64,000 bases of DNA from Tessaracoccus flavus (GTDB lineage: Bacteria; Actinomycetota; Actinomycetes; Propionibacteriales; Propionibacteriaceae): positions 2,790,001 to 2,854,000 of the forward strand of contig NZ_CP019605.1 of the NCBI RefSeq assembly GCF_001997295.1, in the 5' to 3' direction. The notes beneath the pieces are model-generated. The model had not been told where the DNA came from and did not search any database. It saw only the letters and a program-made list of their open reading frames with translations. A program made the position numbers and the translations under genes. Position 1 is the stretch's first letter. The number at the start of each line of letters is the position of its first letter. Below, piece after piece: positions 32,366-40,086 of the stretch.

Positions 32366-34885
32366 ATGCTCGCATTAGCGCGCTCAGAACGGAAGGCCGC
32401 GCGGGTACTGCCGAGAGGGGCAGTTGCCGCGCTGGCGGGAATCACAGCACTCTGGCTATCGTCGTGTACCACCGAAGCCCCGGCGCCGGGCGACGAACCC
32501 CACATCGGTGGTGAAGCCAACCTCCAGCTGCCGGATCTCGGCAGCGTCTCCTTCCTGGGGCTCCCCGGCGACATCCTGCTCGGGCTCGGGCTGATCGTCT
32601 GCGCGCTGGGCCTCGGGTTCGGTCTGATGACCTACACCCAGCTCAAGCGCATGCCGGCCCACGCGGCGATGCGCGAGATCTCCGAGCTGATCTACACCAC
32701 CTGCAAGACCTACCTCAAGCAGCAGGGCAAGTTCCTCCTGCTCCTGTGGGCCTTCATCGCGGCGATCATCATCGTCTACTACCTCTTCCTCGTCGGGTTC
32801 TCCGTCGGGAAGACTTCGATCGTCATCCTCTTCTCGCTCATCGGCATGGCCGGCTCCTACGGTGTGGCCTGGTACGGAATCCGCGTCAACACGTTCGCGA
32901 ACTCCCGCACCGCTCACGCCGCGCTGTCCGGTAAGCCCTACTCCAGCCACGACATCCCGCTGCGCTCCGGCATGAGCATCGGCATGGTGCTCATCTCCGT
33001 CGAGCTCGCGATGATGCTGATCATCCTGGTCTTCCTGCCCGGTGAGATCGCTGGCGCCTGCTTCATCGGCTTCGCCATCGGCGAGTCCCTCGGCGCCTCG
33101 GCTCTGCGCATCGCCGGCGGCATCTTCACGAAGATCGCAGACATCGGCGCCGACCTCATGAAGATCGTCTTCAAGATCAAGGAAGACGACGCCCGCAATC
33201 CAGGCGTCATCGCGGACTGCGTCGGCGACAACGCCGGCGACTCGGTTGGCCCATCGGCTGACGGATTCGAGACCTACGGCGTCACCGGCGTCGCGCTCAT
33301 CACGTTCATCCTCCTCGGCGTCCCCGAGGTGTCGATGCAGGTCACCCTTCTCGTGTGGTTGTTCGTCATCCGCGCCGTCATGGTGGTCGCCTCCGGCATC
33401 TCCTACTACGTCAACGCCGCGCTCGCCCGTGCCAAGTACCGCAACGCGATGGAGATGGACTTCGAAAAGCCGCTCACCTCGCTGGTCTGGATCACCTCGG
33501 CGGTCTGCATCGCCACCACGTTCCTGACCTCCGCACTGCTGCTCGGCAGCCTCGGCGACGGCCTGTGGTGGAAGCTCTCGCTCATCGTCAGCTGCGGCAC
33601 GCTGGCCGGCGCGCTCATCCCGGAGTTGGTCAAGGTGTTCACCTCCACCAACGCGCGGCACACGCAGGAGGTCGTGGTGTCCGCCAACAAGGGCGGCGCC
33701 TCGCTCGGCATCCTGTCCGGCCTCGTCGCCGGAAACTTCTCCGCCTACTGGCTCGGCATCGCCATCGCGGGCCTCATGGCCATCGCCTACTGGATCTCGA
33801 CGCTCGGCCTGGCCACGCTCATGCTGGCCCCCGCCGTGTTCGCGTTCGGCCTGGTTGCGTTCGGCTTCCTCGGCATGGGTCCCGTGACCATCGCCGTCGA
33901 CTCCTACGGCCCCGTCACGGACAACGCCCAGTCGGTGTTCGAGCTCTCGACCATCGAGGAGATGCCCGGTGCCCGCGAGGAACTCGCGGCGGAGTTCGGG
34001 CATGAGCCCGACTTCGAGCGCGCCAAGTACTTCCTCGAGGCCAACGACGGTGCTGGCAATACGTTCAAGGCGACGGCGAAGCCGGTGCTCATCGGCACAG
34101 CGGTCGTCGGTGCCACCACGATGATCTTCTCGATCATGATGGGGCTGACCGGCGGTCTCGAGACCGACGTCGAGAAGCTGTCGCTGCTCCACGCCCCGTT
34201 CCTGCTCGGCCTGATCGTTGGCGGCGCAGTCATCTACTGGTTCACCGGCGCCTCCATCCAGGCCGTCACGACGGGCGCGTACCGCGCGGTCGAGTTCATC
34301 GGTGCCAACATCAAGCTCGACGGCGTGACCAAGGCGTCGGCCGAGGACTCGTCCAAGGTGGTGCAGATCTGCACCCAGTACGCCCAGCGGGGCATGCTGA
34401 ACATCTTCCTGGGGATCTTCTTCGCCACGCTGGCCTTCGCGTTCGTGGAGCCGTTCTTCTTCATCGGCTACCTCATCGCGATGGCGCTGTTCGGCCTCTA
34501 CCAGGCCATCTTCATGGCGAACGCGGGTGGAGCCTGGGACAACGCGAAGAAGATCGTGGAGGTCGACCTCGACGGCAAGGGCACTCCGCTGCACGACGCC
34601 ACCATCGTGGGCGACACCGTCGGCGACCCGTACAAGGACACCTCCTCGGTTGCGCTCAACCCTGTGATCAAGTTCACCACGCTCTTCGGGCTGCTGGCCG
34701 TCGAGCTCGCGGTGCTCCTCGAGTACCAGAACGGTGCGCTGCTGACCGGCGTGCTGGCCGCGGTGTTCCTGGTGGCCTCGATGTACTTCGTCTACCGCTC
34801 CTTCTACGGCATGCGGATCAACGAGCCGCTGGACGTCATCAAGGGCGAGCTGGCGGCCCCGGATCCGGAGCACGCTCCCGTCTGA
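32366..34885 (+). CDS. hppA: Divergent ion-translocating membrane pyrophosphatase
   Basis: Couples PPi hydrolysis to H+ or Na+ export. 839 residues, about 16 helices. The catalytic loops are recognisable but unlike the standard bacterial type: KEDDARNPGVIADCVGDNAG followed by DSVGPSADGFETYGVTG, where most enzymes have DNVGD-AGM-ADLFES. The C-terminal GGAWDNAKK and VGDTVGDPYKDTSSVALNP are present. This fits the divergent, Na+-regulated H+-pumping group reported for Cellulomonas and others (family knowledge; assignment is inference). The N-terminus (ATG 32366, AAGGGAG ahead) looks like a lipoprotein signal: ITALWLSSC with LSSC as lipobox, Cys34. Flanked by terminators on both sides. Confidence 0.9.
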   Translation: MLALARSERKAARVLPRGAVAALAGITALWLSSCTTEAPAPGDEPHIGGEANLQLPDLGSVSFLGLPGDILLGLGLIVCALGLGFGLMTYTQLKRMPAHAAMREISELIYTTCKTYLKQQGKFLLLLWAFIAAIIIVYYLFLVGFSVGKTSIVILFSLIGMAGSYGVAWYGIRVNTFANSRTAHAALSGKPYSSHDIPLRSGMSIGMVLISVELAMMLIILVFLPGEIAGACFIGFAIGESLGASALRIAGGIFTKIADIGADLMKIVFKIKEDDARNPGVIADCVGDNAGDSVGPSADGFETYGVTGVALITFILLGVPEVSMQVTLLVWLFVIRAVMVVASGISYYVNAALARAKYRNAMEMDFEKPLTSLVWITSAVCIATTFLTSALLLGSLGDGLWWKLSLIVSCGTLAGALIPELVKVFTSTNARHTQEVVVSANKGGASLGILSGLVAGNFSAYWLGIAIAGLMAIAYWISTLGLATLMLAPAVFAFGLVAFGFLGMGPVTIAVDSYGPVTDNAQSVFELSTIEEMPGAREELAAEFGHEPDFERAKYFLEANDGAGNTFKATAKPVLIGTAVVGATTMIFSIMMGLTGGLETDVEKLSLLHAPFLLGLIVGGAVIYWFTGASIQAVTTGAYRAVEFIGANIKLDGVTKASAEDSSKVVQICTQYAQRGMLNIFLGIFFATLAFAFVEPFFFIGYLIAMALFGLYQAIFMANAGGAWDNAKKIVEVDLDGKGTPLHDATIVGDTVGDPYKDTSSVALNPVIKFTTLFGLLAVELAVLLEYQNGALLTGVLAAVFLVASMYFVYRSFYGMRINEPLDVIKGELAAPDPEHAPV

Positions 34886-34900
34886 GTTCCTGCTGACCGA

Positions 34901-34940
34901 GCGGCGGGGCGCCACCGAAGAGGTGACGCCCCGCCGCTTT
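34901..34940 (+). terminator. Intrinsic terminator after hppA
   Basis: 16-bp stem with one mismatch (34901-34916 with 34922-34937), loop GAAGA, followed by TTT, 15 bases after the hppA stop. Confidence 0.85.
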
Positions 34941-34947
34941 GTCGCTC

Positions 34948-34992
34948 GGTCCCTGAGCCCGCCACTAGGTCCCTGAGCTTGTCGAAGGGTTA
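34948..34992. repeat. REP unit, locus 6 (short)
   Basis: Two GGTCCCTGAGC units, the second complete (CCCTGAGCTTGTCGAAGGG). No core and no inverse partner. It is followed directly by array copy 4. Confidence 0.8.
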
Positions 34993-35036
34993 CACCCCGA
35001 GGCTCACCGCTCACGACTGTCCGCCTCCCCGCCCTG

Positions 35037-35200
35037 ACGCCAACCGAGAACGGCCAACGCCAATCGCTATACCGTGACGCCCCCGAGGACCATCGACGCC
35101 CCCGAGATCTCGCGGGCGTCGCTGAATCTCGTTGGCGAGTTCCCTTGACAGTTGGCGTTTGCGGCTGCCGGTTGGCGTTTCTGCTGTCGCGGTGGCGTCT
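35037..35200. repeat. 20-bp-period convergent array, copy 4
   Basis: Left arm ACGCCAAYCG at 35037 and 35057; centre with GAGATCTCGCGGGCGTCGCTGA at about 35103-35124; right-arm cores at 35131, 35151, 35171 and 35191, all exactly 20 apart. It lies between hppA and the DUF4282 gene (both plus strand). The gap 35201-35337 contains no other recognisable element apart from the AAGGAG ribosome site. Confidence 0.93.
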
Positions 35201-35337
35201 AGCCCCGTCGAGGCACACCACACCCCACCTCGTCTCTCAGGATTCCAAGGGCTCGCAACTGCCCGCTCGTCCGGATGAACCTGAACCGCGCAACTGCCAC
35301 ACTGGGACGAAACCAAGGTCGTGATCGAAGGAGAACC

Positions 35338-35940
35338 ATGTCCAACCAGGACAACCCCGCCGGATACCCAGAGCGCCCCGAGGGCACCGGACCCGACTAC
35401 TCCCCCAACCCGTACGGCTCCCCACAGCCGGGCGGACCCCAGTACCAGCCGAGTCCCTACGGCACTCCAAATTCGGACAACCAGTCGGCCGGACCCTACA
35501 GCTCCACCGAGGGTCCGGGCACCACTCAGCCCCAGCCTCCGTACGCAGCACCGCCGTCCGGCGGCTACTCGCCCTACCCCTACTCCGCGTCCGACTCGGG
35601 GGGCCCGTCGTACCCGTCCGGTACCTTCGGAGCCCCGGGTGGACGCCCGGAGCGCGGCTTCCTGGGCTCTCTGTTCGACGTCAGCTTCAGCTCGTTCATC
35701 ACCCCGAGCGTCGTGAAGGTCGCCTACATCATCTCGATGGTGATCATCGGCATCTTCGTGCTGTTCGGTGTGATCGCCGCCCTCACCTCCGGAGACGGCC
35801 TGCTCGCGGTGTTCGGTCTCATCCTCGCCCCCGCCGTCGGCCTCTTCTACCTGGTGCTGGTGCGGATGACGCTGGAGTTCTACTACGCGACCATCCGGAT
35901 GTCCGAAGACATCCACCGTCGACTCCCCGGCGGGCACTGA
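35338..35940 (+). CDS. DUF4282 membrane protein with Pro/Gly/Tyr-rich N-terminal tail
   Basis: 200 residues from ATG 35338 (AAGGAG ahead); the frame opens 21 codons earlier without a ribosome site. Residues 1-105 are disordered, rich in Pro, Gly, Tyr and Ser (SPNPYGSPQPGG). Then FDVSFSSFITPSVVKVAYI, two hydrophobic helices, and FYYATIRMSEDIHRR, which match DUF4282. Function unknown; the tail probably faces the cytoplasm. Confidence 0.85.
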   Translation: MSNQDNPAGYPERPEGTGPDYSPNPYGSPQPGGPQYQPSPYGTPNSDNQSAGPYSSTEGPGTTQPQPPYAAPPSGGYSPYPYSASDSGGPSYPSGTFGAPGGRPERGFLGSLFDVSFSSFITPSVVKVAYIISMVIIGIFVLFGVIAALTSGDGLLAVFGLILAPAVGLFYLVLVRMTLEFYYATIRMSEDIHRRLPGGH

Positions 35941-35950
35941 CACGGAAAAC

Positions 35951-36004
35951 GCGACGGGGCGCCGGCCACAACGGGAGAAATCCCGCGTGGCCGACGCCCC
36001 GTCG
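35951..36004. terminator. Shared hairpin terminator between convergent genes
   Basis: Long interrupted stem (arms 35951-35969 and 35987-36004) between the 3' ends of the DUF4282 gene and fkbP. It should serve both strands. Confidence 0.75.
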
Positions 36005-36018
36005 TCACGTCCGAAGGG

Positions 36019-36399
36019 TCAGTTGAGGCCCACGAGGTCGCAGACGAAGATGAGGGTCTCGCCTGGGGCGATGACGCCACCGGCCCCGCGGTCACCGTAG
36101 GCGAGGTGGGACGGGATGGTGAGCTGGCGACGTCCGCCGACCTTCATCCCCTGAAGGCCCTGGTCCCAGCCCTGGATGACGCGGCCAGCGCCGAGCGGGA
36201 ACGACAGCGGCGCCCCGCGGTTCCAGGACGAGTCGAACTCCTCACCCGAGCTGAACGCAACCCCGACGTAGTGCACGTGGGCGGTGTCGCCGGCCTTGGC
36301 CTCCTGGCCGTCGCCTTCGACGATGTCCTTGATCTCGAGGTCTGCGGGCGGCTCGCCACCCGGGAAGTCGACCTCCGGCTTTTCATTCATTGCAGTCAT
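36019..36399 (-). CDS. FKBP-type peptidyl-prolyl cis-trans isomerase
   Basis: Folding helper, 126 residues from ATG 36399 (MTAMNEKPEVDF); a second ATG three codons in is possible. The frame opens far upstream across the next gene but lacks similarity there. FKBP motifs: HVHYVGVAFSSGEEFDSSW, PLSFPLGAGRVIQGWDQGL, GMKVGGRRQLTIPSHLAYG and LIFVCDLVGL. No signal peptide, so cytosolic. It is 11 bases downstream of the GT87 gene and may share its transcript. Confidence 0.94.
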   Translation of the reverse strand: MTAMNEKPEVDFPGGEPPADLEIKDIVEGDGQEAKAGDTAHVHYVGVAFSSGEEFDSSWNRGAPLSFPLGAGRVIQGWDQGLQGMKVGGRRQLTIPSHLAYGDRGAGGVIAPGETLIFVCDLVGLN

Positions 36400-36410
36400 G
36401 GGCCACCAGC

Positions 36411-37685
36411 CTACCCGCGGGTCTCCGACGGCGCCGATCTGCCGCCGGCGGCAGCCCGTGGGGCGGCGAACCAGGCCACGAGCAGGAGCCCGAAAGCCCA
36501 CCACAGGTAGGCCGAACCCACCAGTTGCTGCCACCAGGACCAGTTGGGGTTCTGCTGAGGTGGTCGCGGGAACCACAGGTGGGGCGCCAGCAGGTAGACG
36601 GCCGCGCCTGCGACGGCGAACCCTGCCAACGCCCACCCGGTCCAATGCGGAAGGCACCGCCAGGCCCAAACGAGCACCACGACGACGGCCGGGGCGGACC
36701 ACACCCAGTGGTGTCCCCACGAGACAGGCGAAGCCAGCAGGGCGTAGTGGCCCATCACCATGGCGGCCATGACGGCGTCGCCCTCGTTGAACAGTCGGCG
36801 AAGCAACGCCAGGCAAGCGAGCCCGACGATCGCACACACGACGAACCACAGGACGGTCTCCGCGCCGTCGAAGCCCAGGCGGTGGATTGCGCCGCTCAGG
36901 GACTGGTTGGTGGCAAATGCGTTGGCGCCGATTCGCTCTGGGCTGATGAGGGCTGACGTCCAGTACCGCCAGGAGTCGTCGGGGGCGAGCAGGAACCCGA
37001 GCCCCGTATAGAAGAGCGCTGATCCGATGCCCATGGCCAGCGCGCGCCAGTCACGTCGGATGAGGAAGTAGGCAAGGAAGACGGCCGGGGTGAGCTTGAT
37101 CGACAGCGCCAGCCCCACCAACGACCCGCGCCACCAGCGCTGACGTCGGCCGAGGACGTCGCCGAGCACCAGCGCCATCAGAATGAGGTTGATCTGTCCG
37201 TGCTCCACGGTTTCGCGCACGGGGATCGTCCAGACGGCAAGGATCCCCGCCAGGACGGCAAGCCAGAAGGCGTCGCGCCCGTCTGCGCCGAGTGCCCTGA
37301 TGACGAGCCACAGCGACAACACGAGCGAGGCTATCGACAGGCCGGTCAGGATGGCCGCTCCAGCGCCGAAGCTCACGAAGCTGAACAGCGAGAAGAGGAT
37401 CGCTCCGATCGGCGGGTAGGTGAAGAACAACTCCGCGCCGGACCGGGTGCGGAACAGCTGCCCGTAGAGATCCTCACCGCCGAGGAACGCCTCACCGCCC
37501 ATGCGGTAGACGTCGAAGTCGATCCGGTAGGTCGCCCACGGGTCTGTGCTGGGAAATGCGGTGACCAGCACGAAGACGAGCCAGGCGAACACCACCACAG
37601 CCACGCCCCTGAGCGCGCGGGAGCCGAGGTAGCGGTCCATCGCGGTGGCCGCGGCGTCGCGCGCCGGATGCGTCATGCGTCGCAT
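36411..37685 (-). CDS. GT87-family polyprenol-linked mannosyltransferase-like protein
   Basis: 424 residues with about ten membrane helices and a GT-C layout. DFDVYRMGGEAFLGGEDLYG carries the acidic residue after helix 1 expected of the catalytic base; then FTYPPIGAIL, EHGQINLILMAL, SIKLTPAVF, TNQSLSGAIHR and SPVSWGHHW, all typical of GT87 (PimE-like alpha-1,2-mannosyltransferases). Likely adds a sugar to a lipoglycan on the outer membrane face. It starts at ATG 37685 or 37676; neither has a clear ribosome site. Confidence 0.82.
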   Translation of the reverse strand: MRRMTHPARDAAATAMDRYLGSRALRGVAVVVFAWLVFVLVTAFPSTDPWATYRIDFDVYRMGGEAFLGGEDLYGQLFRTRSGAELFFTYPPIGAILFSLFSFVSFGAGAAILTGLSIASLVLSLWLVIRALGADGRDAFWLAVLAGILAVWTIPVRETVEHGQINLILMALVLGDVLGRRQRWWRGSLVGLALSIKLTPAVFLAYFLIRRDWRALAMGIGSALFYTGLGFLLAPDDSWRYWTSALISPERIGANAFATNQSLSGAIHRLGFDGAETVLWFVVCAIVGLACLALLRRLFNEGDAVMAAMVMGHYALLASPVSWGHHWVWSAPAVVVVLVWAWRCLPHWTGWALAGFAVAGAAVYLLAPHLWFPRPPQQNPNWSWWQQLVGSAYLWWAFGLLLVAWFAAPRAAAGGRSAPSETRG

Positions 37686-37780
37686 CTTAGGCTCCCGGCC
37701 GCCGCCGGTGTTCCGGGGTCGGCTGGCTCAGCCCGTGCCAGCGACTCCTTGCCTCCGCGCGGCTGGGGTTGGCTGGAACT

Positions 37781-37866
37781 GAGTTGAGCAGATGAGATGG
37801 GTCAACGCTGCGACACGCCGAGGTAACATCGTTACTATTCGTTCACCCGTCTTATTTGCTCAACTC
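37781..37866. repeat. 86-bp inverted-repeat element, copy A
   Basis: Starts GAGTTGAGCAGATGAGAT and ends with a near-inverse ending in TTTGCTCAACTC. The outer ~10 bases are exact, the next ~15 imperfect. A second element of identical length and about three-quarters identity lies at 57406-57491. This copy sits between divergent GT87 and femX genes, in the only sizeable gap there (37686-37937). Confidence 0.85.
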
Positions 37867-37937
37867 AGTCCCCGGCCCCACGCTTCCCACCGCCCCGTGC
37901 CCGAGTGGGTGGGAGCGGAAGCCGGTAGCCTGAGGGG

Positions 37938-39062
37938 GTGATCACCTGTCGACCAATCTCAGCCGAACAGCACCTGGCCCACATCGGCCAGCGGGGCTCA
38001 GCCTCGTTCCTCCAGACGCCCGCGTGGGCGAAGGTCAAGAGCGAGTGGCGGGGAGAGTCGGTCGGGTTCTTCGACGGCGACGACCTCGTCGGCGTCGCGC
38101 TCGTCCTCTACCGGCAACTCCCGAAGCTCAAGCGCTACCTCGCCTACCTCCCGGAGGGACCGGTGCTGGACTGGGCGCGGCCCGACGTCGCTGAGGCACT
38201 CCAGGCTTTCGTCACCTACGCGAAGAAGCGCAAGGCGTTCGCCGTCCGGATCGGCCCGACCCTGGTGCACCGACGCTGGCTCGCCCCCACCATCAAGGAC
38301 GCGGTGGCCGACGACGACGTCACGCGTCTGTCCGACGTCACGCCCGACGAGACGACGCTGCTCGGCACCCGGGTTCGGAACCTCCTGCTCCACGGCGGCT
38401 GGGTGACCGACGAGACGGGTGAGGGCTTCGCCGCCGGTCAGCCGATGTTCAACTTCCAGCTGCCGCTGCGCCACGACGACGGCTCCCAGAAGTCCGAGGA
38501 CGAACTACTCAAGGGCATGAACCAGCAGTGGCGGCGCAACATCAAGAAGGCCGCCAAGGAAGGTGTCGTCGTCCGCCAGGGGTCGCGCGAAGACCTGGCC
38601 GCCTTCCACCGCATCTACCTCGAAACCGCCGCCCGCGACGGCTTCACGGGGCGGGCGCTCAGTTACTTCGAGACGATGTGGGACGCCCTGCGCGCCGAGG
38701 ATCCCGAGCGCATGAAGGTCTACCTGGCCGAGCACGACGGCGACCTTGTCGCAGCGACGACGATGGTGCAGGTGGGCGAGCACGCGTGGTACTCCTACGG
38801 CGCGTCCACCAACGCAAAGCGTGAGGTGCGCGGCTCGAACGCCGTCCAGTGGCAGATGATCCGTGACGCCAACGCGGCCGGTTGCGCCGTCTACGACCTG
38901 CGTGGCATCACGGAGGGCGTCGGCAAGGACGATCCCGAGATCGGGCTGATCCAGTTCAAGGTCGGCACCGGGGGCGAGGCCGTCGCCTACCTCGGCGAGT
39001 GGGATTACGCCATCAACAAGCCGCTCTACTTCGCGTTCACGCAGTACCTCAAGAGGCGGTGA
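37938..39062 (+). CDS. FemX/FemAB-family peptidoglycan bridge aminoacyltransferase
   Basis: Uses aminoacyl-tRNA to add a residue (probably Gly, given LL-DAP-Gly walls of this group; inference) to the lipid-linked peptidoglycan precursor. 374 residues, GTG 37938. Two GNAT-like halves: SFLQTPAWAKVKSEWRGE and YLPEGPVLDW in the first, NQQWRRNIKKAAKEGVVVRQG, AATTMVQVGEHAWYSYGAS and AVQWQMIRDANAAGCAVYDLRG in the second, then GLIQFKVGTGGEAVAYLGEWD at the C-terminus. The alanine-racemase-like gene starts four bases after its stop. Confidence 0.92.
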   Translation: MITCRPISAEQHLAHIGQRGSASFLQTPAWAKVKSEWRGESVGFFDGDDLVGVALVLYRQLPKLKRYLAYLPEGPVLDWARPDVAEALQAFVTYAKKRKAFAVRIGPTLVHRRWLAPTIKDAVADDDVTRLSDVTPDETTLLGTRVRNLLLHGGWVTDETGEGFAAGQPMFNFQLPLRHDDGSQKSEDELLKGMNQQWRRNIKKAAKEGVVVRQGSREDLAAFHRIYLETAARDGFTGRALSYFETMWDALRAEDPERMKVYLAEHDGDLVAATTMVQVGEHAWYSYGASTNAKREVRGSNAVQWQMIRDANAAGCAVYDLRGITEGVGKDDPEIGLIQFKVGTGGEAVAYLGEWDYAINKPLYFAFTQYLKRR

Positions 39063-39066
39063 CCCC

Positions 39067-40086
39067 ATGCCGCTGACGTTGACGATCAACACCGACGCCT
39101 GGCGCTCGCATCAGCGCTCGCTGCTGGCCGACGTCCCCGGGCTCGTGCCGGTGCTCAAGGGCAACGGCTACGGCTTCGGGCTCGACCTGCTCGCCCGCGA
39201 GGCCACCGCACTGGGCGTCGGTTCCATCTCCGTCGGCATCGCGCAGGAGGTGGCAGCGGTCAGAGCGGGCGGCTGGACCGGCGACGTCGTCGTCCTCAAC
39301 CCGTGGCGACCCTTCGACGACGCCGCCACCGCCCTGCTCGACGACCCCGGCGTCATCGCCACGATCAGCCGAGCCGACGACCTCCGCGCCGTCGCTGCGG
39401 AGCACCCGACGGCGAGGGTCATCGTCGAGATCGAGACGGCCATGCACCGGCACGGCCTCGACCCGCGCAACCTCACGGCCGAAGACTTCGGCGAGCTCAC
39501 CTTCGAGGGCTGGGCAGTCCACCTGCCGTCCAGCGGCCTCCTCGTCGAGGCCAGGCGCCTGGCGGCGACCGGTGTCTCGGTGCGGCCCGCGCCGGTGTGG
39601 GTCTCCCACCTCAGCGTCGCCGACTATGCCCAGTTCGCCCGCGAGTTCGACGCCCGCATGCGGGTGGGCACGCGGCTGTGGCTGGGCGACAAGGCGGCCT
39701 ACCACACCACCGCGACCGTCCTCGACGTCCATCCCGTCAAACGCGGCCAGGAGCTCGGCTACCACAGCGTGAAGGCTCCGAAGGAGGGCCACCTCGTCAT
39801 CGTGTCCGGCGGCACCGCGCACGGCGTCGCGATGGCCGCGCCCACACCGCAACGGTCGCTGCGGCAGCGGGGTGTGACCGCCGCCCAGGGGGTGCTGGAC
39901 GCCCTCGGGCGGTCCCTGTCGCCGTTCACGATCGGCGGCAGGAAGCGCGCATTCGCCGAGCCCCCTCACATGCATTCGTCGATGGTGTTCGTCCCGGGCG
40001 CCACGCCGCCGGCACAGGTGGGCGATGTCGTGCCGGTGACCACCCGCATGACGACGGTCACCCCCGACGAGGTCCGCTTCAGCTGA
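39067..40086 (+). CDS. Alanine-racemase-like PLP protein
   Basis: 339 residues, coupled to femX (four-base gap). The PLP-Lys motif is in VPVLKGNGYGFG, and the barrel continues with AMHRHGL, VSHLS and RVGTRLWLGD. The C-terminal domain keeps a GYHS segment where racemases have the catalytic Tyr, but the usual GYADG is replaced by GGTAHGV. The constant pairing with FemX suggests a cell-wall amino-acid role. Whether it racemises alanine or another residue is open. It ends eight bases inside the converging membrane gene. Confidence 0.8.
   Translation: MPLTLTINTDAWRSHQRSLLADVPGLVPVLKGNGYGFGLDLLAREATALGVGSISVGIAQEVAAVRAGGWTGDVVVLNPWRPFDDAATALLDDPGVIATISRADDLRAVAAEHPTARVIVEIETAMHRHGLDPRNLTAEDFGELTFEGWAVHLPSSGLLVEARRLAATGVSVRPAPVWVSHLSVADYAQFAREFDARMRVGTRLWLGDKAAYHTTATVLDVHPVKRGQELGYHSVKAPKEGHLVIVSGGTAHGVAMAAPTPQRSLRQRGVTAAQGVLDALGRSLSPFTIGGRKRAFAEPPHMHSSMVFVPGATPPAQVGDVVPVTTRMTTVTPDEVRFS

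Noticed and set aside
32456..35221. 921-codon minus-strand open frame across hppA
   Set aside because: Shadow of hppA caused by high GC at third positions: composition is Glu/Gly/Asp/Arg-rich low complexity with no family motif, while the plus strand has a complete pyrophosphatase.
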